DNA from: Linyphia triangularis
Lineage: Eukaryota; Arthropoda; Arachnida; Araneae; Linyphiidae
DNA: 64,000 nucleotides
Assembly: GCA_963978545.1 (NCBI GenBank)
Contig: OZ021722.1
Span: forward strand, 41,233,565 to 41,297,564
Direction: 5' to 3'
Each line of letters opens with the position of its first letter. Position 1 is the stretch's first letter. This document shows positions 1 through 11,483 of this stretch, piece by piece. The notes beneath the pieces were generated by a model that did no database searches, was not told where the DNA came from, and worked only from the letters and a program-made list of their open reading frames with translations. A program made the position numbers and the translations under genes.

Positions 1-360
1 ACGCGCGGCCAACACCCGATCGTCCATCGAGGGGTAGGGGGAAAGAAAATTAAAATCACCCCACGCACACCCCAATACAGCCGACCCAGTGGCTGCACTT
101 CAAAGACCCCGCGGGTCTTCCATCGCCATGGTAACGCTGCTAATAACAGATCCTCCCCCCCCCCTTCCTCTTCCAGCTACACCTCCCTCGTTATCTGACC
201 CCGACAGCCACCCCTCCCCTCTATTTCTGCGTGTGTGGTGTGGGGAGGCGGGAGAAGAGGTCAAATTGACGGGGGTAGGATGGAGAGGATAAGGTTTGTT
301 GAGGAAGGTATAGTTGTATCGTAACCGTTAGCCTCGTGTGCTACGTCACTGGGAGGAATT
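1..360. other. GC-rich skew-switch island (cut by window start)
   Basis: CpG-containing, GC-rich segment in an AT-rich setting. The left part is C-rich (ACACCCCAATACAG, poly-C around 155-165). The right part from about 228 is G/T-rich (GTGTGTGGTGTGGGGAGG). It has the same left-C, right-G polarity as the other islands in the window. The small ORF at 89-292 is proline-rich, low in complexity and not convincing as coding. The role is unknown; a regulatory element or replication initiation site is inferred only. Confidence 0.4.
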
Positions 361-979
361 GCTTTTGGTGATGTGTCACTGAAAATAAGCGTTCGTAGTT
401 TATGTATTTATGTATCAAACGTTGTGTATTCAGATAAAAATGTGAAAGTAGAAATGAATCAAATTGAAGGGGTAGGAGGAGAAGGAGGAGGGGAGGGAGA
501 ATTTGTACATGCTATGAAAATAACCCATGAGTAATGAACCAAGGAAATAATGTTTTATTACAAAGGAAAAGGAAAAAAAAAACTTTTTTAAGCACTTTTA
601 TAATCACTTTTAAAAAACACTTTTTATTTGAAATAAAGTATCAAGCAATTTATGTTTTTTCATTTCGATTGTTTTAATCGGTGCTCAATAATTCTTTTAC
701 CTTAATGCGTTACCCTATAAAACGCACCTTTGAATTCCCACTATAGATTTTAAATGATTTAACGATACTTTGAAGGAATGTCCGGTGGTTGAACTTTTCC
801 GTTATTGTTTTATTTTTTATTCTTCATTTCATAAATTACTCACTAAAAAAGATTACTCATTCAATACTGTAAATTATTCAAAAATAAAACAAAATAATCA
901 AACGTATAAGAAATTTTAAATAAAAAATATAATTATGCATATACTATTCGTGAAGTAGACACCAATAAACAGGGAAAGA
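361..979. other. AT-rich non-coding DNA
   Basis: I see no coding potential, RNA gene or clear repeat boundary. The stretch holds short purine runs (about 474-500) and A/T runs. Confidence 0.6.
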
Positions 980-1260
980 AAATTTATAAGGCCAGTTATT
1001 ACTGCCTCTACCAGCCTTGGGAAAATTTGACCAATCTAGAAAGAGAAGAGGGTATTTTCAGAGAGAGCTGGAAGGATCAGGAAGGGAGAAAGCTAATTAT
1101 CCCCTAGCTTATCCAAGCGGACGGATTCTGGACGATGCACTTTTTTTTATATCACTGTCGTGCTTCCTTCAGGACACGTTTTCCACGTGGGGGTCGTTCG
1201 TGCGTATTATCGCTCGTGATGTTGGTGGGGCCTCCTAGTGCGAAATAGGCTGAATTCATA
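980..1260. other. Short GC-richer island
   Basis: Moderately CpG-rich segment. It runs from A/C-containing sequence (about 960-1020) into G/T-rich sequence (about 1185-1250). It is weaker than the other islands and shares their polarity. An ORF at 1017-1238 has no recognisable domain. Confidence 0.3.
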
Positions 1261-1630
1261 ATTTGAAGATAGACGTGGTCACTTCGAAAGACCGAAACTG
1301 CTTCTAAGAGCAATTTGTTCCGGGTTAGAGTTTAGGTAATCATGCGAAAATCCTGAATTTGGTTTCTGGCATACTTGAAGGTGTAATTTGGATCTAATAA
1401 CACCATATGTACTACTGAGAAAGAGATATATGATTCTTATTCACTTTCTAACAGTATCTAGGACTTTGTTTATGGTTTATGGAATATGAAAGTGATATTA
1501 ACAAGATATGATATCCACCAGTGGGGGTGGAATAATAATGATATTACCCAGATTAAAATTACTTCAATTTTTTGAAACAGTGCGTAAGTATTTCAAAAAG
1601 GTTTTGTCCCTTCGTGAGAAAATTTAGTTC
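1261..1630. other. AT-rich non-coding DNA
   Basis: Nothing recognisable on either strand. Confidence 0.5.
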
Positions 1631-3290
<1,660 letters not shown>

Positions 3291-3299
3291 CTCTCTTTT

Positions 3300-4130
3300 T
3301 TTTTCTTCAAGCCGATAAGAAAACTACCCTCAAAAACCACAAATAAACAACAAAAGAAGAAGGAAAAAAAACGAAATTGAAGAGCAGCAAATTCCAAGAA
3401 AACATCGCAATGATGAACTGGCCGATAATTCCGACGACACCCTCTCCCCATTCATCCTCCATGAAATGATTGGGGAGAGAGGCAATGAGGAGGGGGGGGG
3501 GGTGCATCATAGGGAAAAACAGAATGGGAGATGGGGAGGAGAATTTTAAGAAGGAAAAAAAAATCCCCGTCTCTGCACGCCAGATCGATGCTAAAAGCTC
3601 AACCTCCGATAAAAAGGGAAAGGCCGAAGGGAATATACTGTGCCATTTAACTTCGAGGACGAACCATTTTTAGGGAATCGGAATTCTGCCTCGCTCTCGC
3701 GTTGCCATTCGCCTATTGATTATTTCTTCCGTTTCCGAACCGAACATTCATTTCACCCGCGCTCTTAATTTTCTTTTTTCTTTTTTTTTGGTTATAGGGG
3801 AGGGGGAATTGTCTTGACGTTTGGATGTCCCCTGATTTGAAGAGGATGTGCATCATCGGGAGCAAATTTCAGGAAATGGTTCTCTTCCTGGATAAATAGA
3901 GGGACAAAAAGAAGAGCACATAGTGCTTTTACCATCATCACCCTGTTCTTGATTTCAATGAGAAGGGGGATTTTTTCGGGGGGTGCGGAGAAAGAAAATC
4001 AGTTGATGCTACTCATCTCGTTTTGATTCGACATTTCGTGCTGTAATGAAAGGTGAATAAGTTGGGTATTGTATTGTGTAGATGGGAGCAAATGGAAGTG
4101 AGATGGGTTAGGGAATCGGGGGTTTGGTGA
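3300..4130. other. GC-rich skew-switch island
   Basis: The left shoulder (about 3310-3460) is rich in A and C. The centre has CpGs and a poly-G run (about 3491-3500). The right shoulder (about 3790-4130) is G/T-rich, for example GGGGAGGGGGAATTGTC. Overlapping small ORFs on both strands lack domain features, so I treat this as non-coding. Confidence 0.45.
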
Positions 4131-4801
4131 CTACTGCCTTTTTAAACTCGGATGAAAGTGGATGTAAATTGAAACTGAACGAAAGATATTTCTATTTTTA
4201 GATAAAAGTGGAAATTTTACTTTGGGCCGAAGTTAGAGATCCGGGACTGCTTTCAAGGTTCAGAGATAGGCAATTTCTTCAATTTGATACAGTCTTTCTT
4301 CAGTTAATGGGTAAACAGAAGATAAAACAGAAAGTATATCTTTTCTGAGATTAAAATTCAAATCCACACTTCCCTCCTAAAAAACTAAGAAACATTAAAG
4401 TTTATTTTTGTTTGTACTCTGGCTAAAAAAGGGACTACCGAACAGCATGGCAACCAATGCCAATTTTAAACAAATCCCCCTATTGATTTAGAAATACGAT
4501 TTATAACATTAAAAAAGAACTTGATTTTGATGTTATGGTCGATAGGTTTTAGGTTTCCATATTAGAAGGTTTTGGCCTCTTCTAAGTCGAAAATATATTG
4601 CACACAAGAAATGGGGGTTTATTTAAAATGGACCCCTTCTTAAATCTTCATAAATTATTTCAACAATCCTAATCACCAACAATCTTCATAAATTGTTTCA
4701 AAATAGCAAGACTTAAAATTGTGCACTCGATAATAAAAAATGGGTACTCCTCTACTAATTCTGCTTTATCTTTTTATTCTTACTCGTTCTAATTTGAAAA
4801 A
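4131..4801. other. AT-rich non-coding DNA
   Basis: No coding or repeat feature that I can support. Confidence 0.5.
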
Positions 4802-5243
4802 ATGAGGAACTTGCACAAGTGAGGAATATGAATATTTTTGTATTTTCTAGTGTTATCCAACGAATATATTCGAGCAGTGCAATTATTTTTTATTTTTATG
4901 CTTTCAATTAATCAAATATCGAGTTTGAAATCAAAACAAAAGTCAAGTGACCAAAAACCCATACATAAACGTGACGTAGTTACGCATAGATACTGTCGAA
5001 AATCCGAGGAGGAACCTCGCTCCCTTCTCGTCTAAAACAGGTTATTAGATTGGCTCACTATCTGCGCATCGACGTCACACGCAAAAGTACCTTTTCCCAA
5101 CAAATCGAAAAGTGAAAAACTAAATTTTTTTTTTAACTATCTATCCAAGCTTAAATTTTTGAAACAATGGCATTGTTTTTCATGATTTTTTCTCTACTTT
5201 TATTTAAAAATAAAAGTAAAAAGCGTGAAAGTTCTTCAAATGA
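4802..5243 (+). mobile_element. Dispersed TA-type MITE, copy 1 (degraded ends)
   Basis: Aligns along its length with 47780-48225 in the same orientation. Both begin ATGAGGAACTTGC and share a central block with ACGTGACG-type and GTTACGCATAGATAC motifs, then CTCGTCTAAAACAGGTTATTAGA and TATCTGCGCAT. This copy has lost the right inverted terminus (TTCTTCAAAT in place of TTCCTCAT) and has no clear TA duplication. It is older or more decayed than copy 2. The ORF at 4838-5035 inside it is incidental. Confidence 0.7.
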
Positions 5244-6220
5244 CCATTTTATATATTGTCACTTATTTCCTGATACTTATTTTGAAAACAAATATTTGTT
5301 TTTGCTGCTTCAAATGTTTTTATTGAAGAAAACAACCTCGATAGTGACTTTTACTATGTCTTGAAATTGGAATGTTTTAATCCGCATAAATTGTATTGAA
5401 AGTCATCGTTACGAAAGCTAAACTGGAAAAACATTTCCTGAGAATATTGAAAAAAATAAATCTATATTGGATATTAATGGCCCTATACAATCAAGAAAAA
5501 AAGGCCAGAAGGATTTAAACGGAACTTATCAATATCTGTATCTCCAACATCTGGTGTGTACCAGTGATCGTTTAATCTCCAACAAATTTATTGCGATGGT
5601 ATCATTCTCAAAATTCCTTTTATGTGTGTGGGTGAAATATTGTAATAAAATGGATTCTGTTGTGTTCTTGATATTAATTTTTTTTTAATCCAAACTATGG
5701 CTTTTAAATCTCCTTTAATTTGTACAATTAACATTAAAAATTAATAGCAAATTCATATTGACCCATATAAATGATCAGATTTTGAGTAGTGAGTAGATTT
5801 CTTATAGTTGATTCCTTTAAACTAATCCTTTAAACTTAACATCAGGAATTTGATCTAGACAATCGGATAGTTTATCATTAAAAGGGTTCACATCAATCAA
5901 AATGTTGAGCAGGCAATCAAAAGTTTGCAATATTTTGCATAATATCACTATCTTAATTTTGAAGTGGCCTTATTTGTGTAGGGAATGTTTATTAATTTTA
6001 GCCATGTGTTTTTTCTGAGGTACAGCAGCTCTTGAGTGTAGTCAACATTAGTCTTTTCAACATTAAAGAATAAAAGATTAAAATCTGAACAGTTTAAGTC
6101 ATACCTTAAAGTTGTGAGGTAGATTTTTAGATTGCTCTTTCATATTTTTCATGGAATCGTTATACTAGTTCACTATACACGGAGTCTGAAATGAATGGCA
6201 AAGAAAATCACTATGGAAAA
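5244..6220. other. AT-rich non-coding DNA
   Basis: Nothing recognisable. A small ORF at 5467-5688 has no domain features. Confidence 0.5.
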
Positions 6221-6223
6221 AAA

Positions 6224-6760
6224 GGGGGGGGGGGGGAGGAAACCTACCTCTCTCCGGTGTCGACTTGTGACAAAAGACAAATACCCTCCTATACAAAAAA
6301 CAACAAAAGAAAGAAAACTTCCAGCAAATTAAAAAAGAGGGGGGAAGAAAGCAAGAGGGTAGGAGCGAAACAATACCAGAAGAGAATATGTGGCGGGAGA
6401 AGGAGAGGAGGCTAGGGAGAAAGGGGAAGGGGGTGGTAGCAAACGACAGGGCAAAGCAGCAAACGACAATAGGGGCGAGCGGAGGTGGCAGCAGGCGGAA
6501 AACGGTAGCGTTTCGACTAATTGTTCGAGCAGAAAGCCTTTCAGTGGAGAAGGGGGGAGGGAGGGGAAAGGGGCCAGATGACATATTGATGATGGAGGAA
6601 ACGGAGGGAGGTGGAAGATAACGTCAAATGAACAAAGGCGTTTTTTTTTTTGTATTTTGATTTTTAAAGTTTTTTTTTTCATGTTACGATCGTCCGTCTG
6701 TATGCGGGGAGAGAAGAGGAGCAGGTGCTTCCGCGTCATGTGATTTTGTAATAACACGGT
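6224..6760. other. GC-rich skew-switch island with poly-G
   Basis: Starts with a 13-nt poly-G (6224-6236). The next ~120 nt are A/C-rich (ACAAAAAACAACAAAAG type), then comes a long purine-rich, CpG-containing core, then a G/T-rich right shoulder (6640-6800). ORFs are open on both strands here because the composition is skewed and stop-poor. None has a recognisable domain. Confidence 0.4.
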
Positions 6761-7856
6761 TCTTGCTTTTGTTTGTATCCTCGCAAAAGGATTAAGTAGT
6801 CGGGGAATGTGCTCTTTTTTTTTTTTTTTTTTTAAGTAAAGATGTCTTCTTTCGTGTTTAATCCTGAAATCGTTTTTGAGGGAATAATTTTTTGCAGAAG
6901 ATGAAAAGGCGATTATCTTGTATAGATGAAAATATAATTATTTGATTCCAAAACCTGCGATCGTTTAAAGTATTTCTGGATATGTAGGTATTGTGATTTT
7001 ATTAAACGACAACATTTCCCACAAACATGAAAACATGGTGGATTTAATGTAGAGTTGTTTCCCAAAATACACCATTGGGATTATCATTTCCTAGAAAGGA
7101 ATAATTAACTTTTTACGAATAGTTACAAAACGATGGCATTCAAAATTCAACCTGGTTATTGTGAGAAAATTTTGCAAGTAAAAATTTTGCCTGGCTATTA
7201 AGTGAAAATTTATTACGATATTAAGCTATACAATTTAATTATAATTAAAAAGCGTGAGTTCAATTTTTTTCAATGGGACAATAAATATATTCCTTTTATG
7301 GTCTTGTATCTGCTATCTTGAAGGGGACCCGGAAATTCGCAGAACGTCCTATCTCTCCCATGTAAAATTAGCCTAACTTTCTTAAGAACTATAGTAGACA
7401 CATACAGAAACTTGGTGTCTGTGTATTTGTGGAACACCTCTTCGTATTCTGTAGGTGTGATTTAAGGTCCAAAAGTTTTTAAATAATTTTTTTTTTTCAC
7501 AATATATAAAAAACTCGCGAAAATTACTGTTTTCGTGAATATTTTCACTTTAAAAGTTGAATAATAAATTTAATTATAGTTTGTTTACAAAAACAGAGCT
7601 TTAAAATAGTCTTGCATATGTAAGGATTATACTGTAAAAGTTACAAGGTTCTAAGTGTACCAGTTTTTGAGAAAGGGTACATCAAGTTTATAACAACTTC
7701 ATTCCGAAATATAGGTAAAAACCCAAAAATATATAATTTTGCTGATTATATTTTAAAGAAAATTGCTGTTTAAGGGCTTTAAATATGTTTTACTACTCTC
7801 CACAATACAATAATAGTTTGGTCTTATGTTTGCTTTTATTTGTTAACAAAATTTAT
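6761..7856. other. AT-rich DNA, possible old repeat at about 7313-7720
   Basis: Contains a 19-nt-class poly-T near 6816. The block around 7313-7720 (GGGGACCCGGAAATTCG, CTATCTCTCCCATG, and AAAACTCGCGAAAATTAC) looks like a decayed repeat by style, but I found no second copy in the window and no termini. It is not homologous to the gypsy LTR that should sit here. Confidence 0.3.
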
Positions 7857-7873
7857 TACAAAAATTCGTAACA
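7857..7873 (-). repeat. Residual 3' LTR terminus, 17 bp
   Basis: TACAAAAATTCGTAACA is identical to the outermost 17 bp of the intact LTR (10671-10687) and sits 3 bp from the polypurine tract, where a 3' LTR should begin. Sequence further left (7300-7856) lacks the LTR landmarks: the GTTGCGTTGTAC end, the GGCGA motif cluster and the TATA box. Confidence 0.7.
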
Positions 7874-7876
7874 TTG

Positions 7877-7892
7877 CCCCCCCCCCCCTCCC
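7877..7892 (-). other. Polypurine tract (plus-strand primer site)
   Basis: On the minus strand this reads GGGAGGGGGGGGGGGG, three bases before TGTTACG, the LTR start. Its position and composition fit the RNase H-resistant primer for second-strand synthesis in LTR retroelements. Confidence 0.75.
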
Positions 7893-8150
7893 AAGGACTA
7901 CACGTCCCGGGCAGTACAGTTCCCGGAAAGAAGGCTCACTTTTAATTCCATAGCAAACACTCTGTGTTCATAACTAAACTATAAAAATTACTAATTTAAA
8001 GACAGAAACATTACTGAATAAATAAATAATTAAATTAACAATTAAATAAACAATAAACTTAAAAATTTATATACACATGTGACCATGGTCTTAATAAGTC
8101 TTAATAACTATATACACTTTGTACATAAGGGGGATTACAAACTATGGGGA

Positions 8151-8852
8151 TTACACACTATGGCCATAGTAAGGAGCTAACCTGTCGTAATGAACGACTC
8201 TAGGTTTAGAATTTGGTGACTTACGTATTCGGACCACGACATCATTCAGCCGGTTGAAGACTGAGTAAGGACCATCCCAGTGAGACTGAAGTTTGGGAGA
8301 GAGTCCTTTCTGTCGTTTCGGGTTCCAGAACCAAACCTTGTCGCCTTCGTGGAATTGATGTCCTGTAGCCTTCGTGTCGTATCTGGTCTTCATCTTATCC
8401 GTCGCCAAGTGGATTCGCTCTCGGGCAAAATTGTGCACATCTTCAAACCGTGCCTGAAGATCCTCGACGTACTCCTCTGGCGATGAAGGTGCATCCGGAG
8501 GGCGGCCAAACAACAGATAGCAGGGCAGACGAAGGTTACGACCGAAGAGCATCTGGAATGGGGAATAGCCGGTAGTCTCGTGGACAGCACTGCGATAGGC
8601 CAGAAGAAACAAAGGTAACTTCTGATCCCAGTCCTGTTGGTTTCTGGAAACCATCAGTGAGAGGTTATTGAGGATGGTTCTGTTAAACCTCTCCACCATG
8701 CCATCCGACTGTGGGTGTAAAGGCGGCGTCTGTGTTTTGTCAATGCCAAGTAGATCACAAAGTCCTTTCATTACAGCAGAGGTAAAATTTCTTCCTTGAT
8801 CAGAGTGTAACTGTAAAGGCACTCCAAATCTGGAAATCCAGCTCTGAACCAT
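8151..8852 (-). pseudogene. Ty3/gypsy integrase, core C-terminal half and GPY/F domain
   Basis: About 233 residues from the first ATG in this frame, though the true protein continues upstream in another frame. It carries the second and third catalytic acidic residues of the DDE integrase core: the Asp in LHSDQG (about residue 18) and the Glu in DGMVERFNRT (about residue 54), 35 residues apart as in the DD35E rule. The C-terminal region has WDGPYSVFNRL, a GPY/F module typical of Ty3/gypsy integrases. No chromodomain follows before the stop. The first catalytic Asp lies in the neighbouring frame (8800-9783). The real junction is near 8855, where an in-frame TAA directly precedes this ATG, so the displayed start is not a natural start codon. 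Confidence 0.9.
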
Positions 8853-9783
8853 TTACTTCGGCAACAGTGGTAGCCTCCTGATCAGAGATAGGATACGCTT
8901 CGGGCCACTTCGTAAAATAATCCATGACAACAAGGATGTATCTGATGCCGTCAGCAGATCGTGGTAGTGGTCCTAAGATGTCAAACGCAATCGGTTCAAA
9001 AGGCACTACTACGTTGTAACGTTGCAGTTTTTCTCGACTGCCTTTCTTCGGTCCTTTCCGGGCTGATCGGCACCACTTCTCCACGTCAGCCCTCGCCTTT
9101 CTCCAGTAGTACCGTTCTCGAACTCTTTGTAATCTCTTCATTATTCCATAGTGGCCTCCAAATGGACTGCTATGTAGTTCTTTAAGAACGTCTGTGACTC
9201 GGGATCTTGAAAGCAATAGCTGCCATCGGGATGTCTTTCCATCATCACATTCGAATTTCCAGTGCAACACGTCGTTTCGAATATGGTCAGAGTCCCAGAG
9301 GGCCCAATATTGCTTTGTCTTAGGACTACAGATGGAAATGTCCTGCCAAGTTGGTGTTGCATTTGAAGACTTCTTTAAATCCTCCTGTCCGGCAGAGATC
9401 GCAGTAATATCCTTCTGCATTTCCTTTTGACCAGAGAAAATCTCTTTCTTCATCTCATCTTGGCCAGAGAAAATCTCTTTCTTCTTCTCATCTTGACCAG
9501 AGAAAATCTCTTTCTTCATCTCACCTTGACCAGAGAAAATCTCTTTCTTCGTCTCTTCTTGACCAGAGAAAATCTCTTTCTTCATCTTTTCTTGGCTCGC
9601 TTTCATTTTTTCCTGCCATTCGGATATTCCTTTCATCATCTCTTTTTGGCTTTTTATCATTTCTTTTTGGATTTTCATCATTTCTTCTTGGCTCGTTTTC
9701 ATATCCTCCCACCATTCTTGCATGAAAGCAAAAAGCTGATCAAATTTTTCATCTTGTTCGGCCATTGCTCTGGTAATAGGCAT
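8800..9783 (-). pseudogene. Gag-like N terminus fused in frame to integrase N-terminal region
   Basis: 327 residues starting 7 bp inside the primer site, a normal place for a gag start. Residues ~10-130 are a charged coiled coil rich in Met, Lys, Gln and Glu, with five or six 11-residue repeats of the SGQxEMKKEIF type. From about residue 195 the sequence is integrase: ELHSSPFGGH holds the two His of the zinc-binding domain and WCRS one Cys, but the second Cys of that motif is missing, apparently by a small deletion. FDILGPLP carries the first catalytic Asp. The frame shifts near 8855, and the last ~15 residues are out-of-frame noise. The rest of Gag, protease, RT and RNase H are deleted without breaking the frame at the junction (about residues 145-190). 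Confidence 0.85.
9430..9595 (-). repeat. 33-bp tandem repeats inside gag
   Basis: Five copies of GACCAGAGAAAATCTCTTTC (plus strand; one copy reads GGCCAG) spaced 33 bp apart encode the 11-residue Gag repeats. The period is a multiple of three, so copy-number change keeps the frame. The copies differ mainly at 10-13 bp of the linker. Confidence 0.9.
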
Positions 9784-9789
9784 TCAAAC

Positions 9790-9805
9790 CCCACTTCTGA
9801 CACCA
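9790..9805 (-). other. Primer binding site, tRNA-Leu type
   Basis: Plus-strand CCCCACTTCTGACACCA resembles the acceptor end plus CCA of animal tRNA-Leu (…CCCACTTCTGACA-CCA). On the element strand it is TGGTGTCAGAAGTGGG, two bases after the LTR. The match is by recall of tRNA-Leu sequences, not a search. Confidence 0.7.
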
Positions 9806-10236
9806 ATTGTTGCGTTGTACGTGTTCGAAAGATTTGGCGCCAAAGCAGATCAAAACTTGCAGAAATTTATCCCAAAATAACTCTTCACAGTTCTCTTACA
9901 GCTCCAGAACTTCTCGTTCTAGTAGACACAATACAGCTCTTTTCACCTCAATAGAGCACAAAACAGCAGTTAAAAACTTGACAACAACTGCTAAATCGCC
10001 GCAAAAGACAATGCAATACAGTTCGCTCAGTATCTCCAGTCAACTAACTCAGTGACTCAAAATCCAAGAACTACTCAAGTCAGGAATACAGCTCTCACAA
10101 TGAACTTTGAGAGACAACTAACTCAGTGATTCAAAATCAACTAACTTCAGTCAACTATCGGACTCAGCTAACAACTAGCTCCGTGACTCAAAATCAGTCA
10201 ACAACTGACTAACTAACTGACTCATTCACGGCCGGG

Positions 10237-10244
10237 TTTATATA
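10237..10244 (-). promoter_or_regulatory. TATA box of the LTR promoter
   Basis: TATATAAA on the minus strand in a GC-rich context, directed toward gag. The solo LTR keeps the matching TATATAAG at 32843-32850. Confidence 0.65.
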
Positions 10245-10357
10245 GGGGAGGCTGCGAATCTTCACGAACCTTCCAGAGAGAGAAATTTGGAGAACTTTCC
10301 AGACAGTAGTCGAAAAATCCTATACATGTACATACATGGGATACATGTACCGAAAAT

Positions 10358-10472
10358 GTCGCCAAATGGTCGCCAAGTTTGGTGATATTTGGCGATTTCT
10401 CGCCAAATTTGGCGACAAAAATTAGTCGCCAAAACCATCGCCAACTTGGCTCTATCTCTCCAATTTGGCGAG
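10358..10472. promoter_or_regulatory. Cluster of TTGGCGA motifs in LTR U3
   Basis: Within about 115 bp the motif TTGGCGA or its complement occurs about seven times, often as back-to-back palindromes (TCGCCAAATTTGGCGA). It lies upstream of the TATA box in the element's orientation. TTTGGCGA resembles an E2F-type site; the binding protein is not known from the sequence. Confidence 0.6.
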
Positions 10473-10687
10473 ATTGCCATTACGATAATGTTAAATGCCC
10501 TGCTCCATGTAAAACTCGCTTCCTAGCGTTACCTCTGTAAAACTCGTTATCAAGCATCAAGAGGATCACTGCAGGGAAGCCAAATTAAGACGAACTATTG
10601 CACTGCCTTATGCAAAATGTACATAAATTTTCCTATTTACATAATTAACACTACGAAATATTTACAAATATACAAAAATTCGTAACA

Positions 10688-11475
10688 ATACATTTAATTG
10701 AAATTAGTTTGTTTTTATTTCATTGTGTGATAGTGGCTTTTTCTTTTTAGCCCGATTTCTGAAAATTAGCGACTGATTCAAAACAACCACGTTACCACAA
10801 ATGAAAGCATGGTATGCAATTAATCAATAAGAATAGGAAATATTTTAGATGGCAAAAAAGGTGCATGTGTGTGTAGTGATTCTAATATTAGATAAGATGG
10901 GTTGGTTCCTGCAGGTAGTGCAATAGCAGGCCATCCCATGTTGGCGTTTCAGTGTTGCAAAGAAAAATTAAAATGAAGTACTTCTAATTTTCGCTCAAAT
11001 AAAATTCAGACAGTGTTGGAAAGAATAAGAATAAGGATTTTTAAAAAAGTAAAAATACCAAAAACGATATTTTAAAGATTTTTGACTTTCCTGGTCTCAT
11101 TAAAAAACAAGTTATTCAACAAAGAAACATATTTTTATAACAATTAAAAGGTAACGTGACTTGATGAAGGTCTTTCCGTTTCGCTTACAAACACAATAAA
11201 TCGATAGTTCTACTTGAAAAAGATTTTTATTGTTTTAAAATATTAACTTTAAATACCAAGGTTCATGCAAAAAGAATAGTAAATCGTTTGAAAGACTATA
11301 TTCACTTGAAATACAACGCACTAACAATTAAGTACCCGGAAGTTTGCATTGAATTCCACGAATATAATTATTCCTGGTTTTCCGAAATCTGTAAATGGTA
11401 TTTTTCCTAGTAGAGACTTGCACTGCAGAGAAACATTTATCAGGTGCTCAGAAAACTACCAATTAATATTTGATT
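10688..11475. other. AT-rich non-coding DNA
   Basis: Flank of the gypsy 5' LTR. No gene or repeat boundary found. Confidence 0.5.
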
Positions 11476-11483
11476 ACCTATAA

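Larger units (their letters stand above)
7857..10687 (-). mobile_element. Defective Ty3/gypsy retrotransposon
   Basis: Minus-strand element. In its own order it has a 5' LTR (10687-9808), a 2-bp gap, a primer binding site matching the 3' end of tRNA-Leu (9805-9790), a Gag-like start codon (9783), an abrupt join to integrase, a frameshift near 8855, the integrase C terminus (stop at 8151), an untranslated stretch, a polypurine tract (7892-7877) and only 17 bp of 3' LTR end (7857-7873). Protease, reverse transcriptase and RNase H are missing, so it cannot move on its own. The missing 3' LTR implies truncation or recombination after insertion. A related solo LTR lies at 32537-33290. Confidence 0.9.
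9808..10687 (-). repeat. 5' LTR of the gypsy element, 880 bp
   Basis: Bounded by TGTTGCG and TTCGTAACA (TG...CA ends in either orientation). Aligns with the solo LTR at 32537-33290, but is 126 bp longer, mostly because the segment ~10030-10225 repeats an AACTCAGTGACTCAAAATC-type motif. Contains a TATA box (10237-10244) and a cluster of TTGGCGA/TCGCCAA motifs (10358-10472). Confidence 0.92.

Noticed and set aside
89..292. Small protein ORF at window start
   Set aside because: Proline-rich low-complexity product in a GC-rich island, with no supporting feature.
6165..6757. Overlapping ORFs of 63-142 codons on both strands
   Set aside because: Stop-poor purine/pyrimidine composition of a GC-rich island explains them. 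Products are low-complexity and have no domain.
7300..7856. Expected 3' LTR of the gypsy element
   Set aside because: Apart from the last 17 bp it shares no landmarks with the 5' LTR or the solo LTR.
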